64,000 nt of DNA from Pseudomonas guariconensis (GCF_015680235.1 NZ_JADLJL010000014.1:51420-115419); one strand, 5' to 3'; counted from the stretch's first letter, positions 7,780 through 17,203 are shown. Notes: generated by a model from the letters alone, not told the origin. A program made the numbers and translations.

Positions 7780-8871
7780 TCACCCCCGCCCGGCCAACCT
7801 CGCCAACTCAGCCTTGCGCGCCGAAGCCGGCAACCGTCCCAACGCCTCGACCCGCCCGTAGAACGCGCCCCAATCGCCATTCACGTCCTCGAACAACGCC
7901 GCAAACCCAGGCACCCATTGGTCATACAACCCGAACGGCAGCAGCTTGGCGTTGTTCATAGGCCCATACACCCACGCATCGTAACGCCCATCACCCTTCC
8001 AAGGCCCGTCACGCAACTGCCGATACGCGCGCCGCAAGCGCTCGAATTCCGCCTGCTTGGCGGCGCGCTTGCCAGCCTCGTTCAACGGCCCGACATAAAT
8101 CGCCTGCAGGCGCGAACGGCTGTCCAGTACCAGCCGAACGAACTGCTCGCGCTGGCGCGCCGCGTCATCCCGAATCGCTGGAAGCCCGCGCGCCACACGC
8201 CATTGCCGCGATCCTTCCTGTTCCACGAAGGTGGCGAACGACTCATTGAACTCGGTGTCGTCCTTCACATAGACACGCTGGTGCGCCAGCTCGTGGAAAA
8301 TCACCGCGGCCAAGCGTTCATCGCCCCAGGCAACCATCGAGGAAAGGATCGGGTCGTCGAACCAGCCCAGGGTCGAATAGGCCTCCACGCCCCCGACATA
8401 CACGTCCATCCCTTCCTGGCGCATCAACGCCGCTGCGCCACGGGCAGCGCCTTGCTGGTAATAGCCGCGGTAGGCCACGCAACCGGCAATCGGAAAGCAA
8501 TGGGTGACCGGCTGCAATGAGAGTTCAGGGGTGGCAAAGACATTCCACACCACGTACGGCCGCCCCAGGTCGGCATAAACCCGATAGCTGCGGTTGTCCG
8601 GCAGCTTCAACCGCTCGCTGGCGAATTGCCGGGCCTGCTCGGCATGGGCCAGGCGCTGGCGCAACGATGCGCTGGTGGAAGGGTCGCCCAGCACCTGCGC
8701 AACGGGCTGACGCGCCCGCAACAGCTGCCATTGCCCCTCGGCCAGTTGCCCGTAGTAGCCGACGCTGGAACAACCGCTCAGCAGGAAGACCGCCAATACG
8801 GGAACCAAACGCCTGAAAACGCGGTCGAGAGGCCCATGGCTTGAGCGCTGTAAAAGAAAAAGTCGAAACAT
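7780..8871 (-). CDS. Predicted lipoprotein aminopeptidase (COG4324)
   Basis: A 363-residue protein. Its hydrophobic N-terminal segment ends in LLSGC (lipobox around residues 31-35), so it is probably a lipoprotein. The metallopeptidase-like motif VIFHELAHQRVY (HExxH) lies near residue 195, followed by FNESFATFVEQEG, where NESFA carries the likely third metal ligand. This is the arrangement of the COG4324 / DUF2265 predicted aminopeptidases. Substrate and activity are unproven. It is divergent from the small lipoprotein gene at 8938, with about 66 bases between starts. Confidence 0.83.
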   Translation of the reverse strand: MFRLFLLQRSSHGPLDRVFRRLVPVLAVFLLSGCSSVGYYGQLAEGQWQLLRARQPVAQVLGDPSTSASLRQRLAHAEQARQFASERLKLPDNRSYRVYADLGRPYVVWNVFATPELSLQPVTHCFPIAGCVAYRGYYQQGAARGAAALMRQEGMDVYVGGVEAYSTLGWFDDPILSSMVAWGDERLAAVIFHELAHQRVYVKDDTEFNESFATFVEQEGSRQWRVARGLPAIRDDAARQREQFVRLVLDSRSRLQAIYVGPLNEAGKRAAKQAEFERLRRAYRQLRDGPWKGDGRYDAWVYGPMNNAKLLPFGLYDQWVPGFAALFEDVNGDWGAFYGRVEALGRLPASARKAELARLAGRG

Positions 8872-8937
8872 CAGGGCTGTCTATCTCGCTCACGGCCAGT
8901 GCGGTCCAAGACTATCTCGCCTAGGGGGAGTTTCGCC

Positions 8938-9351
8938 ATGCGTTCACTGATTGCCGTCGGCACGCTCGTGCTGTTGTCCGGTTGCTCCACGCTGCCCGAC
9001 CCGGACCCCAACCAGGCCTGGGTCGATCTGGCGCCCTTCGACAACACCTCGCTGCATGCCGTGCAGGTAGACGAACGCGACTGGGCCGACAAGCGCTATT
9101 TCGAAGTCCAGCCCGGCAACCACGAGCTCACCGTGCGCTACCAGTTCGCCGTGGCGCCGAGCAATATCGGCCCGGTGGACGAACCGCTGTGGCGTGACTG
9201 CCAGCTCAACCTGACGTTCAAGGATTTCAGTGCCGGCCAGCGCTACCAGTTGCAGGCCGGCAGCATCGGTTTCCGCCCATGGGTCAAGCTCTACGACCAG
9301 CAGCAGAAGCTGGTGGGGCAGGGGATGCCAGCGGGTTGCCAACGCACCTGA
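8938..9351 (+). CDS. Small lipoprotein, tandem paralogue 1
   Basis: A 137-residue protein with an N-terminal signal and lipobox (LVLLSGCSTLPDPDP). The mature part includes NQAWVDLAPFDNTSLHAVQVD and a C-terminal Cys. ATG 8938 follows GGGGGAG at good spacing; the frame extends upstream to 8899, but that start lacks a site. The next gene (9429) has the same length and leader layout, and shares QAWVDL, YFxVxPGxHELxVR and GFKAGxRYxLEA-like blocks, so the two are tandem duplicates. Function unknown; envelope location inferred. Confidence 0.8.
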   Translation: MRSLIAVGTLVLLSGCSTLPDPDPNQAWVDLAPFDNTSLHAVQVDERDWADKRYFEVQPGNHELTVRYQFAVAPSNIGPVDEPLWRDCQLNLTFKDFSAGQRYQLQAGSIGFRPWVKLYDQQQKLVGQGMPAGCQRT

Positions 9352-9428
9352 AACACCACAGTTTCACGACAGCACGGGCCTGTCGGCGCTATGCTTATAG
9401 CCTGTAAACCGCGAGCGGGAGTTTCGCC

Positions 9429-9842
9429 ATGCGCCAGCCCATGATGCTGATTGCCCTCAGTGCACTGGGGGCTTGCGCCAGCCCCTTGCCGCCCGTCGAT
9501 CCCAAGCAGGCCTGGGTCGACCTCTACACCATCACGCCTGGCAGGACCATCATGGCCGATCGCCTGGATGGCCAGCGGCTGGAGGATGGCCGCTACTTCC
9601 AGGTCACGCCGGGCCGCCACGAGTTGGTGGTGCGCTTCGACTATGAAGTGTATTCGGGCGGCTTCAGCACCGACCCCACCGAACGCACCTGCTACCTCAC
9701 CGTGCGCTACGACGGCTTCAAGGCCGGCGAACGTTACCGCCTGGAAGCACGCGCGCCAGTGATGCAGCCACAGGTGCTGTTGTTCGATGCCAGTCGCAAG
9801 GTGGTAGTGGACGAACCGAGCAAGGTGTTCTGCGTTCCGTAA
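9429..9842 (+). CDS. Small lipoprotein, tandem paralogue 2
   Basis: A 137-residue protein with a short signal ending in LGACASPLPPVDPKQAWVDL (lipobox-like LGAC). The blocks YFQVTPGRHELVVRFDYEV and GFKAGERYRLEAR parallel the preceding gene. Both genes share the leader ggagtttcgcc immediately before ATG, which supports recent tandem duplication including the ribosome site. Function unknown. Confidence 0.78.
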   Translation: MRQPMMLIALSALGACASPLPPVDPKQAWVDLYTITPGRTIMADRLDGQRLEDGRYFQVTPGRHELVVRFDYEVYSGGFSTDPTERTCYLTVRYDGFKAGERYRLEARAPVMQPQVLLFDASRKVVVDEPSKVFCVP

Positions 9843-9850
9843 CCCTAGCC

Positions 9851-9913
9851 TCGCGGCACAATGCCGCGCCTACAGGCTGCGCCGTACCTGTAGGAGCGGC
9901 CTCGTGCCGCGAT
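9851..9913. repeat. REP pair, family 2
   Basis: Inverted copies related to TGTAGGAGCGGCCTTGTGCC: CGCGGCACAATGCCGCGCCT followed by CTGTAGGAGCGGCCTCGTGC. They lie between the lipoprotein gene and the convergent DUF1161 gene. Confidence 0.8.
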
Positions 9914-9942
9914 GGACTGCGCAACAGCCTTATGCCTGGAGG

Positions 9943-10176
9943 CTAGCGGTCGTTCTTCTGATAGATGATCTTCTTGGTACCACCATCACAGCTGCCGACG
10001 ATCATGTTCTGATCGCGGACCTCGCTGTTGGGCACGATTTCCAGGGTATAGGACGTCACGCCCGCGGCCTGGATCTTCGCTTCGATCTCGGCCTTGAGTT
10101 CCTCGCAGGGCTTGGGCGCAGCCGATACAGCCGTGGACAGCAGGGAAACCAGCACGGCGGTTGCAACGCGAATCAT
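9943..10176 (-). CDS. DUF1161 periplasmic protein, paralogue 1
   Basis: A 77-residue protein with a cleavable signal peptide (AVLVSLLSTAVSAAP), then KPCEELKAEIEAKIQAAGVT, a glycine-rich turn and a conserved second cysteine (GSCDGGTKKIIYQK). The two cysteines probably form a disulfide in the periplasm. This is the DUF1161 family, with no known function. A second member is at 11957-12178. Confidence 0.85.
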   Translation of the reverse strand: MIRVATAVLVSLLSTAVSAAPKPCEELKAEIEAKIQAAGVTSYTLEIVPNSEVRDQNMIVGSCDGGTKKIIYQKNDR

Positions 10177-10254
10177 GGGACGGCTCCTGAAAAGGCAGTC
10201 GGGCTGCCAACGCTGATTAGACTACAGGAAACCGCCCCCGTTGCGCCGCCTGCC

Positions 10255-10680
10255 CTAGCCGAGCAGGGTGGCGTCCAGGGTGATCGTCGCGTTCAGCACC
10301 TTGGAGACCGGGCAACCGGCCTTGGCCTTGTTGGCGATTTCCTGGAACTGCGTATCGCTCGCCCCAGGCACCTTGGCCTTGAGGGTCAGGTGCACGGCCG
10401 TGATGGCGAAGCCGTCCGGCTGCTTGTCCAGGCTGACTTCGGCAATGGTGTCGATGCGCTCGGGGGTCAGGCCCGCCTCGCCAAGCATCATCGACAGCGC
10501 CATGGAAAAACAGCCGGCATGGGCCGCGCCGATCAGCTCTTCCGGGTTGGTGCCTGGCGAGCCTTCGAAACGGGTGTTGAAGCCGTACGGGTTCTGCTTG
10601 AGGGCACCGCTTTCCGTGGAGATCGATCCCTTGCCATCCTTCAACCCGCCTTGCCAGATCGCCGATGCTGTCTTTTTCAT
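10255..10680 (-). CDS. OsmC/Ohr-family peroxide-reducing protein
   Basis: A 141-residue protein that starts MKKTASAIWQGGLKDGKGSI, as in OsmC. The two catalytic cysteines are in HAGCFSMALS (around residue 56) and AGCPVSKVLNA (near residue 123). The spacing and the FEGSPGTNPEELIGAAHAGC block match OsmC rather than Ohr. The family reduces organic hydroperoxides using dithiols. A GGAGGCAAC leader precedes the ATG. Confidence 0.88.
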   Translation of the reverse strand: MKKTASAIWQGGLKDGKGSISTESGALKQNPYGFNTRFEGSPGTNPEELIGAAHAGCFSMALSMMLGEAGLTPERIDTIAEVSLDKQPDGFAITAVHLTLKAKVPGASDTQFQEIANKAKAGCPVSKVLNATITLDATLLG

Positions 10681-10831
10681 GTTGCCTCCTGTCTCAGGGT
10701 GGGTACCTATGGGTTCTGAGGTTCAGGCTTACAGCAAGTTCAGCTGAATCTGACGCCTAGCATTGAAACCCCGGAAAGTGCCCATACAGAGAACCCAAGG
10801 CCCCCGGGCCAACCTTTCTGCGGAGGCACCC

Positions 10832-11836
10832 ATGACGCACCTGCGTGACCTGAAGATATCCACCCTCGACCTGGTACCGGTACGCGCCGATGGCGGCCCT
10901 GCCCAGGCCCTGCGCAACTCCCTGGACCTGGCCCAACACGCCGAGCGGTTCGGCTACAACCGTTTCTGGGTGGCCGAACACCACAACATGGACGGCATCG
11001 CCAGCTCGGCCACGGCCGTGCTGATCGGTTACCTGGCAGGTGGCACCTCGCGCATCCGCATCGGCTCCGGCGGCGTGATGTTGCCCAACCATGCGCCCCT
11101 GGTGATCGCCGAGCAGTTCGGCACACTGGCGAGCCTTTACCCCGGGCGCATCGACCTGGGCCTGGGCCGTGCACCGGGCTCTGACCAGATGACGGCCCGC
11201 GCCTTGCGTCGCGAGCGCTCCGGCAGTGCCGACGACTTCCCGGACGACGTCGAAGAGCTGTCCCGCTACTTAGGGCCGCGCACGCCGGACCAGAAGGTCA
11301 TCGCCGTGCCGGGCCACGACACCGATGTGCCGCTCTGGCTGCTCGGCTCCAGCCTGTTCAGCGCCCAATTGGCGGGCATGCGCGGGTTGCCCTATGCCTT
11401 CGCCTCGCATTTCGCCCCGCGCTACATGCATGAAGCGATCCGCATCTACCGCGATCACTTCAAGCCTTCCACGGTACTGGACAAGCCCTACGTGATGCTC
11501 GGCGTGCCCATGGTCGTGGCCGAAACCGACGAAAAGGCCGAATACCTGGCGACGTCCGTCTACCAGCGCATCCTGGCGCTGATTCGTGGCCAGAGCCTGA
11601 TGCAGCGCCCCCCGGTGCCAAGCATGGACGGCCTGTGGCTACCCCACGAACGCGATGCGGTGGGCAGCTTCCTGGGCTTGGCGATGATCGGCAGCCCGCA
11701 GAAGGTGCGGGCCAAGGTCGAAGTGCTGCTGGAGCAGACCGGGGCCGATGAACTGATCTTTACCTGCGACTTGTACGAGCATGCGGACCGGGTGCGGTCG
11801 TATGAGCTGTTGGCGCAGGCCTTGAAGGCCGAGTGA
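10832..11836 (+). CDS. Luciferase-like (LLM) flavin-dependent oxidoreductase
   Basis: A 334-residue (beta/alpha)8 flavoprotein of the bacterial luciferase superfamily. It begins with [11 protein letters not shown] and carries [30 protein letters not shown] and [15 protein letters not shown], typical of the single-component LLM group (YhbW-like). Natural substrate unknown. The frame is open from a TTG at 10763, but ATG 10832 has CGGAGG in place and begins at the conserved region. Confidence 0.88.
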   Translation: MTHLRDLKISTLDLVPVRADGGPAQALRNSLDLAQHAERFGYNRFWVAEHHNMDGIASSATAVLIGYLAGGTSRIRIGSGGVMLPNHAPLVIAEQFGTLASLYPGRIDLGLGRAPGSDQMTARALRRERSGSADDFPDDVEELSRYLGPRTPDQKVIAVPGHDTDVPLWLLGSSLFSAQLAGMRGLPYAFASHFAPRYMHEAIRIYRDHFKPSTVLDKPYVMLGVPMVVAETDEKAEYLATSVYQRILALIRGQSLMQRPPVPSMDGLWLPHERDAVGSFLGLAMIGSPQKVRAKVEVLLEQTGADELIFTCDLYEHADRVRSYELLAQALKAE

Positions 11837-11843
11837 GGCCAGG

Positions 11844-11936
11844 CGAGGGCTGCGCCCTCGTTTCGCGGCGCAAGGCCGCTCCTACAGAAAGGCGCAAGGT
11901 CGACCTGTGGGAACGGCGTTGCGGCTTGCCCGCGAA
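11844..11936. repeat. REP pair, mixed
   Basis: Contains GAGGGCTGCGCCCTCG (a self-complementary hairpin), an inverted family-2 copy (TTCGCGGCGCAAGGCCGCTC), then a degraded plus copy (CTGTGGGAACGGCGTTGCGG). It lies between convergent genes. Confidence 0.75.
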
Positions 11937-11956
11937 CGGGTGGTGGGCACCCGCGA

Positions 11957-12178
11957 TTACTCGCGGCGGTAGACGATCTCCTTGGTCCCGCCCTCGCAGC
12001 TGCCGATCACCTTGCCGCCTCCGGCCCCCTTGTCGACGATTTCCAGCACATAGCCGGTAACGCCTTTGGCCTGGAGCTTGGCATCGATCTCGGCCTTGAG
12101 CTCTTCGCACGGCTTGCCCGCCGCCAGCGCGCTGCCCGCCAGCGCCATCAGGCCCATCGCCCACAGCAGTTTCTTCAT
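11957..12178 (-). CDS. DUF1161 periplasmic protein, paralogue 2
   Basis: A 73-residue protein with a signal peptide (LLWAMGLMALAGSALAAG) and the same core as the gene at 9943: KPCEELKAEIDAKLQAKGVT then GSCEGGTKEIVYRRE. Both cysteines are conserved. Function unknown; periplasmic location inferred. It precedes (on the minus strand is downstream of) the dodecin gene by about 100 bases. Confidence 0.85.
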   Translation of the reverse strand: MKKLLWAMGLMALAGSALAAGKPCEELKAEIDAKLQAKGVTGYVLEIVDKGAGGGKVIGSCEGGTKEIVYRRE

Positions 12179-12284
12179 CGATCGCTTTCCTTGTTCAGAT
12201 CAAAAAAGTACAGGGCGCCAATCCAGGACTGGCACCCACAAACCTTTACTCCATCTCGCCGGGCCAGGCCAGCCCGACCTTGTT

Positions 12285-12500
12285 TCAACTGTTGGCGATA
12301 CGGAAACCGACCTTCAGCGTGACCTGGAAGTGCGCTGCCTTGTTGTCGCGGATATGCCCACGGGTATCGACCACCTCGAACCATTCCAGGTGCTTGATGC
12401 TCTTGCCGGCTTCGGCCAGGGCATTGTTGATCGCGTCCTCGATGCTGGTGGGCGAGGACCCGACCAGCTCGATCTTCTTGTAGGTGTGGTGATCGGACAT
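12285..12500 (-). CDS. Dodecin (flavin-binding dodecamer)
   Basis: A 71-residue protein: [20 protein letters not shown], then [20 protein letters not shown] and [11 protein letters not shown]. This is the dodecin fold and length; the Trp in HLEWFEV is the flavin-stacking residue. Dodecins store or buffer flavins (FMN, riboflavin or CoA in different lineages). The ATG at 12500 has a GGAGAG site upstream. An open frame running far upstream (to 13256) on this strand is a shadow of trpI. Confidence 0.92.
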   Translation of the reverse strand: MSDHHTYKKIELVGSSPTSIEDAINNALAEAGKSIKHLEWFEVVDTRGHIRDNKAAHFQVTLKVGFRIANS

Positions 12501-12653
12501 GAGCGCTCTCCTTGGTTGGCGTGTGAGATTGAGCCTAGCAGTGCAGGCCCGGTTTACCTGCGAACCATCGCCCGGGGGCAAAGTTCGATCGCACTTTCGC
12601 TTCGCTGCACAGTCGCACCCCTTACAGCCCAACCACCGCGAAGGAGAGTCATC

Positions 12654-12977
12654 ATGGCCTACAACTCGCTGCGTAAAGCGTCGCTGGAAAGCATGGAAGC
12701 GGAGATCGAAAGCCTGCTCAAAACCCTCGAACACCTCAAGCACGATGCCTCGGAAGAGTCGCAGAAATCCATGAAGGCGATCCGCAGCAACGCCGAGAAT
12801 GCGCTCAAGCATTCGCGCACGCTGCTCGGCGATGCCTACGAGGAAGTGAAGACCCGCACCCGCCAGACCGGCATCGCCACCCGCGACTATGCCCAGGAAC
12901 ACCCCTGGACCACCGCCGGCGTGGCCATCGGCGCCCTCGGCCTGCTGGCCGCCTGGTTGATGTGCAAACGCAACTAA
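12654..12977 (+). CDS. DUF883 / ElaB-YqjD family membrane-anchored protein
   Basis: A 107-residue protein with an amphipathic, Glu/Lys/Ala-rich helical N-terminal two thirds (about residues 5-80) and one C-terminal hydrophobic segment, [19 protein letters not shown]. This is the ElaB/YgaM/YqjD layout; members are tail-anchored inner-membrane proteins that can bind ribosomes in stationary phase (known for YqjD). GAAGGAGAG lies ahead of the ATG. Its last 4 bases overlap the stop of trpI on the other strand. Confidence 0.87.
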   Translation: MAYNSLRKASLESMEAEIESLLKTLEHLKHDASEESQKSMKAIRSNAENALKHSRTLLGDAYEEVKTRTRQTGIATRDYAQEHPWTTAGVAIGALGLLAAWLMCKRN

Positions 12978-13870
12978 GCCGTTTGCAGTTCCAGTTCGTT
13001 GCGCAGCCACTGCGCCAACTGCTCGGCGCGCCCGTCCGCGGCGCGCCGGGGCACCCATAAGGCCAACGCCGCGCGGGTCGGTGAGAAGCCCCAGGGCGCG
13101 CTCAGGCGCCCGGCGCGCAGGTCGTCCGCCACCAGCGGCTGCGGTGCGATGGCCACGCCCAGGCCAGCCACCGCCGCCTCCAGCAAGTAATACAGATGTT
13201 CGAACGCCTGGCCGAAGGTCAACGCCGACGGCTCCAGCCCCTGCTGCGCGGCCCACGTGGGCCAGGCTTGCGGGCGCGAGGTGGTATGCAGCAAGGCCTC
13301 GTCGAGCAGGGCCTTGGCCGGCGCCTCACGCAGCCGCTCGAACCCAGGAAAGTGCGGGCTCAACACCGGGCCGATGCGCTCCTCGACCAGCACATGCACC
13401 TGCATGTCCGCAGGCCACGGCGGCTCGGCGTACACCAGCAATGCATCCAGCCCCGGACGACGCGGGTCCAGGTCGCCTTCGCCAGCCGACAGGTGCAAGC
13501 GCAGCGCCGGCAAATCCGCCTTCAATCGCCCTAGCCGAGGGATGAACCAGCGCGCCAGCAGGCTGCCAGAGCAGCCCAGGACGAACGGTGCCTCGCTGAC
13601 GTCGCGGCTGAGCTCGGCGCAGACGCTGCGCAGGCGGTCGAACGCATCGGTGCTGGCCTCGCGCAGGCGTACGCCGGCATCTGTGAGTTTGATGCCGCGT
13701 CCATCCTTGATGAACAAGGCCACGCCAAGGTGCTCCTCGAGCACCTTCAACTGCCGGCTGACGGCCCCATGGGTAACGTGCAACTGTTCGGCCGCCTGGC
13801 TGACGCTGTTGAGCCGGGCGGTAGCCTCGAAGGCGCGCAAAGCGTTGAGGGGAGGGAGGTCGTGGGCCAT
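12974..13870 (-). CDS. trpI: LysR-type activator of trpBA
   Basis: A 298-residue LysR regulator. The helix-turn-helix is at residues about 20-40 ([20 protein letters not shown]). It is divergent from trpBA, the standard arrangement in fluorescent pseudomonads, where TrpI activates trpBA in response to indole-3-glycerol phosphate. A dyad overlapping its own translation start region (13877-13893) is the likely binding site, implying autoregulation. Confidence 0.93.
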   Translation of the reverse strand: MAHDLPPLNALRAFEATARLNSVSQAAEQLHVTHGAVSRQLKVLEEHLGVALFIKDGRGIKLTDAGVRLREASTDAFDRLRSVCAELSRDVSEAPFVLGCSGSLLARWFIPRLGRLKADLPALRLHLSAGEGDLDPRRPGLDALLVYAEPPWPADMQVHVLVEERIGPVLSPHFPGFERLREAPAKALLDEALLHTTSRPQAWPTWAAQQGLEPSALTFGQAFEHLYYLLEAAVAGLGVAIAPQPLVADDLRAGRLSAPWGFSPTRAALALWVPRRAADGRAEQLAQWLRNELELQTA

Positions 13871-13876
13871 ATGACT

Positions 13877-13893
13877 TGTGAGATTTTCTGACA
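13877..13893. promoter_or_regulatory. Probable TrpI operator
   Basis: TGTGAG-ATTTT-CTGACA, a hyphenated dyad with one imperfect position and LysR-like T-N11-A spacing. It lies 7 bases ahead of the trpI start and upstream of the likely trpB promoter, as expected for activation of trpBA and repression of trpI. Assigned from position and symmetry only. Confidence 0.6.
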
Positions 13894-13913
13894 GGTTGTC
13901 GCAATCTTATCGG

Positions 13914-13942
13914 TTTTCAGCCGGACGCGCGCTGGTTAGAGT
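13914..13942 (+). promoter_or_regulatory. Candidate trpBA promoter
   Basis: TTTTCA (13914-13919), a 17-base spacer and TAGAGT (13937-13942). The -35 is weak, as expected for an activator-dependent promoter. Transcription from here would include the REP pair at 13967-14023 in the leader. Confidence 0.4.
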
Positions 13943-13966
13943 AGGCCCATCGATCGGCGTAAGCCT

Positions 13967-14023
13967 ATCGCGGGGCAAGCCCGCTCCCATAGGTGCTTTG
14001 GTGGGAGCGGGCTTGCCCCGCGA
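13967..14023. repeat. REP pair, family 1, in the trpBA leader
   Basis: An inverted copy (ATCGCGGGGCAAGCCCGCTC) and a plus copy (GTGGGAGCGGGCTTGCCCCG) with a 14-base spacer. The two REPs could pair with each other into a long hairpin, or fold separately. They lie between the TrpI operator region and the trpB start codon. Confidence 0.88.
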
Positions 14024-14069
14024 AGCAGGCGGCACGGTCCCTCTATCGAATATGCCTATGGAGCGCCCC

Positions 14070-15287
14070 ATGACCCAGACCCAATACCGCGCCGGTCCCG
14101 ATGCCAACGGCCTGTTCGGCTCGTTCGGCGGCCGCTACGTGGCCGAAACCCTGATGCCGCTGGTCCTGGACCTGGCCCGTGAATACGAGGCGGCCAAGGC
14201 CGACCCGAAGTTCCTCGAAGAGCTGGCCTACTTCCAGCGCGATTACATCGGCCGCCCCAACCCACTGTACTTCGCCGAGCGACTGACCGAACACTGCGGC
14301 GGCGCCAAGATCTTCTTCAAGCGTGAAGAGCTCAACCACACCGGCGCGCACAAGGTGAACAACTGCATCGGCCAGGTCCTGCTGGCCAAGCGCATGGGCA
14401 AGAAGCGCCTGATCGCCGAGACCGGCGCCGGCATGCACGGCGTGGCCACCGCCACCGTCGCGGCGCGCTTCGGCTTGCCTTGCGTGATCTACATGGGCGC
14501 CACCGACATCGAGCGCCAGCAGGCCAACGTGTTCCGCATGAAGCTGCTGGGCGCCGAGATCGTCCCGGTCACCGCCGGCACCGGCACCCTCAAGGACGCC
14601 ATGAACGAGGCCCTGCGCGACTGGGTCACCAATGTCGAAGACACCTTCTACCTGATTGGCACCGTGGCCGGCCCGCACCCGTATCCAGCGATGGTCCGCG
14701 ACTTCCAGTCGATCATCGGCAAGGAAACCCGCGCCCAGCTGCAGGAAAAGGAAGGCCGCCTGCCCGATAGCCTGATCGCCTGCGTCGGCGGTGGCTCCAA
14801 TGCCATGGGCCTGTTCCACGACTTCCTCGATGACCAGAGCGTCAAGATCATCGGCGTCGAGGCCGGTGGCCACGGCGTGCATACCGACAAGCACGCGGCC
14901 AGCCTCAACGGTGGCGTACCGGGCGTACTGCACGGCAACCGCACCTATCTGCTGCAAGACGAGGACGGCCAGATCACCGACGCCCACTCGATCTCCGCGG
15001 GCCTGGACTACCCGGGCATCGGGCCGGAGCACGCCTACCTGCACGAGGTGAAGCGCGTCGAATACGTCAGCATCACCGACGATGAAGCCCTCGAAGCCTT
15101 CCACACCAGCTGCCGCCTGGAAGGCATCATCCCGGCCTTGGAGAGCTCCCATGCCCTGGCCGAGGCGATCAAGCGCGCGCCGAACCTGCCCAAGGACCAC
15201 TTGATGGTCGTGTGCCTGTCCGGCCGTGGCGACAAGGACATGCAAACCGTGATGAACCATATGGCCGCCCAGGAGAAACAGGCATGA
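14070..15287 (+). CDS. trpB: Tryptophan synthase beta subunit
   Basis: A 405-residue PLP enzyme that joins indole and L-serine to make tryptophan. The PLP lysine is K95 in [10 protein letters not shown], and the glycine-rich phosphate loop is [10 protein letters not shown]. The length equals other Pseudomonas TrpB. The frame is open back to 13878 through the REPs, but the conserved N-terminus [18 protein letters not shown] fixes ATG 14070. The stop overlaps the trpA start by 4 bases. Confidence 0.97.
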   Translation: MTQTQYRAGPDANGLFGSFGGRYVAETLMPLVLDLAREYEAAKADPKFLEELAYFQRDYIGRPNPLYFAERLTEHCGGAKIFFKREELNHTGAHKVNNCIGQVLLAKRMGKKRLIAETGAGMHGVATATVAARFGLPCVIYMGATDIERQQANVFRMKLLGAEIVPVTAGTGTLKDAMNEALRDWVTNVEDTFYLIGTVAGPHPYPAMVRDFQSIIGKETRAQLQEKEGRLPDSLIACVGGGSNAMGLFHDFLDDQSVKIIGVEAGGHGVHTDKHAASLNGGVPGVLHGNRTYLLQDEDGQITDAHSISAGLDYPGIGPEHAYLHEVKRVEYVSITDDEALEAFHTSCRLEGIIPALESSHALAEAIKRAPNLPKDHLMVVCLSGRGDKDMQTVMNHMAAQEKQA

Positions 15288-16093
15288 GCCGTCTTGAACA
15301 ACGCTTCGCCGAGCTGAAGGCCGAAGGCCGCTCGGCACTGGTCACCTTCATCACCGCGGGCGACCCGGGCTATGACGCCTCGCTGCAGATTCTCAAGGGC
15401 CTGCCGGCAGCCGGTGCCGATGTCATCGAGCTGGGCATGCCGTTCACCGACCCGATGGCAGACGGCGTGGCCATCCAGCTGGCGACCCTGCGCGCCCTGG
15501 ATGCTGGCCAGACTCTGGCGAAAACCCTGCAGATGGTTCGCGAATTCCGTGTGGATAACCAGACCACGCCGATCGTGCTGATGGGCTACTACAACCCGAT
15601 CCACCGCTTCGGCGTGGAGCAGTTTGTGGCACAGGCCAAGGCAGCGGGCGTCGATGGCCTGATCATCGTCGACCTGCCACCGGAGCATGATGGCGAGCTG
15701 GCCACCCCGGCGCAGGCTGCCGGCATCGATTTCATCCGCCTGACCACCCCGACTACCGACGACGCCCGCCTGCCGCGCGTACTCGAGCGCAGCTCCGGCT
15801 TCGTCTACTACGTCTCGGTGGCCGGTGTGACCGGCGCAGGTTCCGCCACCACCGAGCACGTGCAACAGGCCATCGCCCGCCTGCGCCGCCACACCGACCT
15901 GCCGATCAGTGTGGGCTTCGGCATTCGCACGCCGGAGCAGGCAGCCGCTATCGCCAAGCTTTCCGATGGCGTGGTGGTGGGCTCGGCGCTGGTCGACAAG
16001 ATCGCCCAGGCCAAGGATGCCGAGCAGGCCGTGAGCGATGTGCTGAGCCTGTGCTCGGCACTGGCCGAAGGTGTACGTTCGGCGCGCAGCTGA
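15284..16093 (+). CDS. trpA: Tryptophan synthase alpha subunit
   Basis: A 269-residue TIM barrel that cleaves indole-3-glycerol phosphate. The catalytic residues E49 (in VIELGMPF) and D60 (PMADG) fall at the same numbers as in the Salmonella enzyme. It is translationally coupled to trpB (ATGA overlap), with AGGAGA ahead of the ATG. The protein forms the alpha2beta2 complex with TrpB and channels indole. Confidence 0.97.
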   Translation: MSRLEQRFAELKAEGRSALVTFITAGDPGYDASLQILKGLPAAGADVIELGMPFTDPMADGVAIQLATLRALDAGQTLAKTLQMVREFRVDNQTTPIVLMGYYNPIHRFGVEQFVAQAKAAGVDGLIIVDLPPEHDGELATPAQAAGIDFIRLTTPTTDDARLPRVLERSSGFVYYVSVAGVTGAGSATTEHVQQAIARLRRHTDLPISVGFGIRTPEQAAAIAKLSDGVVVGSALVDKIAQAKDAEQAVSDVLSLCSALAEGVRSARS

Positions 16094-16096
16094 TTG

Positions 16097-16200
16097 CGAG
16101 GGCTACACCCTCGATCGCGGCACAAGGCCGCTCCTACAGGCGATCACCGCTCCCTGTAGGAGCGCCCTTGCGCCGCGAAAGGGCCGCAAAGCGGCCCCAC
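16097..16200. repeat. REP pair, family 2, after trpA
   Basis: Inverted copy (ATCGCGGCACAAGGCCGCTC) and plus copy (CTGTAGGAGCGCCCTTGCGC), followed by the hairpin GGGCCGCAAAGCGGCCC. Probably marks or stabilises the 3' end of the trpBA message. Confidence 0.82.
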
Positions 16201-16532
16201 TATCCCCCAAAGATCGACAGGTCCAAAGGCCGCACGGCCCCCATCCAGATCGCATGGTCCCGGTGATCCGCCAGCTCATCCCCTGTCAGCGGATGCAGGA
16301 ATACCACCAACCCCTTGCGGTACAACGCCAGCCACGGCAACAGCACCCCCACCACCTCCGGCCCGAAGGCCAACTGACAGCTCCAGTCCGGGTGCGGCCC
16401 GACCGGCTTCTGATGCATGCGCCCCATGGTCACGGGAAACAACCGTACCGCTTCCTCGCACAGCTGCCGGGCCTGCGCCATGGTCGAGGCGTCGTAGTAC
16501 ACATGGGCGTGGTAACCCTTGATCCTTTGCAC
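16200..16532 (-). CDS. DOPA 4,5-dioxygenase-like small protein
   Basis: A 110-residue protein with the family pattern GYHAHVYYD near the start, MGRMHQKPVGPHPDWSCQL in the middle, and LVVFLHPLTGDELADHRDHA. The spaced histidines (HAHVYY, H..PVGPHP, LHP, DH.DH) are probably metal ligands. The true substrate in bacteria is not established. It starts at GTG 16532 with GGAG five bases upstream. Confidence 0.85.
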   Translation of the reverse strand: MQRIKGYHAHVYYDASTMAQARQLCEEAVRLFPVTMGRMHQKPVGPHPDWSCQLAFGPEVVGVLLPWLALYRKGLVVFLHPLTGDELADHRDHAIWMGAVRPLDLSIFGG

Positions 16533-16585
16533 GATTACTCCTGGAAAAGGTCAAACGATCACTTGCCAGCAAAGGGAGTGATCCG

Positions 16586-17203
16586 GTGAAAAATGCCGAA
16601 ACCCCAGTGTTCAAACTGGTCCTGTTCGGGATCGAAGGCAGCCTGGGCAGTGCCTTGGCCGTCGAGCTGCTGTCGCGCCAGCACGAAGTCACGGCCGTGG
16701 TCGACGACCTCAACCGCCACGCTCCACGCCCGGGCCTGCATTTCAAGATAGGTGGGCTGGGCAACACCTACCAGGCCGAACAGAGCACCGCCGGTGGTTC
16801 GGCGGTGATCGCCTTGCTGTCGGCGTTGGCCCCTGGCGACTTGCCGGCGCAACGGAAAATGGCCGAAGCCCTGGTGGCCGGCCTGCAGCGCACGACTATA
16901 CGCCGGCTGATGCTGGTGGGCGATTTCAACGTATTGGATGAGCCGGCCCGGCACAGCGACGAAGAGCGCGAATGCATGGACCAGATCGTCGACCTGCTGC
17001 AACGCAGTGCGCTGCGCTGGACGCTGGTGAATGCGCCAGATGAAGTGCCGGGGCTGGGAATCGAGCATTTTCGCAACCTCGACGGAACCCTGGAGCCCGG
17101 GCTGGCCGGGCCTTTGCAACGATTGGCACGGGTTGCGGCGGGGATGGTGGATGCGTTGGAGCTGAACCTGCATCAGGGTGAACACCTTAACTTCGTACCC
17201 TAG
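16586..17203 (+). CDS. Atypical NAD(P)-binding Rossmann protein
   Basis: A 205-residue protein of the NmrA/atypical SDR type. A Rossmann start is visible at FKLVLFGIEGSLGSALAVEL (degenerate GxxGxxG), with later RRLMLVGDF. No catalytic YxxxK can be seen, so it may be a redox sensor or a reductase without the classical triad. Start GTG 16586 with AAAGGGAG about 7 bases upstream. It is divergent from the DOPA dioxygenase-like gene. Confidence 0.7.
   Translation: MKNAETPVFKLVLFGIEGSLGSALAVELLSRQHEVTAVVDDLNRHAPRPGLHFKIGGLGNTYQAEQSTAGGSAVIALLSALAPGDLPAQRKMAEALVAGLQRTTIRRLMLVGDFNVLDEPARHSDEERECMDQIVDLLQRSALRWTLVNAPDEVPGLGIEHFRNLDGTLEPGLAGPLQRLARVAAGMVDALELNLHQGEHLNFVP

Noticed and set aside
14043..15338. 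A 431-codon open frame on the minus strand
   Set aside because: Antisense to trpB; composition typical of a shadow.
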